Made by a program: the position numbers and the translations under genes. The notes under the pieces were generated by a model. The model was not told the DNA's origin and ran no database searches. It was given only the letters and a program-made list of their open reading frames with translations. Positions 50,699-50,699 of a stretch of DNA of 50,699 nt are shown piece by piece (the first letter of the stretch is position 1; each line of letters starts with the position of its first letter). Source of the stretch: Serratia marcescens (GTDB lineage: Bacteria; Pseudomonadota; Gammaproteobacteria; Enterobacterales; Enterobacteriaceae); the NCBI GenBank assembly GCA_015548865.1, contig JADMXW010000014.1, positions 105,049-155,747 on the forward strand. Direction: 5' to 3'.

Positions 50699-50699
50699 T

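Overview
The window is a stretch of enterobacterial chromosome, most likely from the soft-rot family Pectobacteriaceae (Pectobacterium or a close relative). The call rests on gene order, which follows the E. coli asnB-to-lysT segment almost throughout, on protein similarity recalled from E. coli, and on abundant ERIC-type repeats. I could run no database search, so the genus is an inference. There is no phage, insertion sequence, CRISPR array or plasmid gene. Apart from a few accessory insertions and losses this is core chromosome.

Layout. 1-76 is an elongator tRNA-Met reading leftwards, with its promoter. 307-7664 holds asnB and the amino-sugar genes: nagC, nagA and nagB leftwards, and a divergent GlcNAc PTS permease lacking a IIA domain. 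nagD is absent, and two different repeats sit between nagA and nagC. 7893-10944 holds glnS, fur (with a uof-like leader frame) and fldA. An extra chemoreceptor gene (11399-13075) lies between fldA and ybfE. Then come ybfF, seqA and pgm. 17009-21465 is the most plastic part: a LuxR/RcsB-type regulator gene, a 1.8-kb AT-rich, almost gene-free stretch with four ERIC-type repeats, a half-size EamA transporter, an orphan kdpE, ybfA, and a second copy of a MITE-like repeat. In E. coli kdpFABCD lies between kdpE and ybfA; here it is missing.

21607-28911 carries a DUF523-DUF1722 fusion (TudS-like plus YbgA), phr, ybgI, the 5-oxoprolinase genes pxpBCA, pcp and nei. pcp beside pxpBCA makes a compact route from N-terminal pyroglutamate in peptides to glutamate. 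28981-40707 is the TCA-cycle block: gltA leftwards, and sdhCDAB-sucABCD rightwards, with strong hairpins at the sdhB/sucA and sucB/sucC junctions. 41195-44609 is the cytochrome bd block: a small predicted two-helix membrane protein gene overlapping cydA, then cydA, cydB, cydX and ybgE. 44866-50451 is the Tol-Pal envelope cluster (ybgC, tolQRAB, pal, cpoB), and a tRNA-Lys gene ends the window at 50623-50698.

No complete new multi-gene system stands out. The best candidates for something undescribed are the small membrane gene in front of cydA, the precise loss of kdpFABCD that leaves an intact orphan response regulator, the 148-bp MITE-like repeat family, and the ERIC-studded island at 17.7-19.4 kb.
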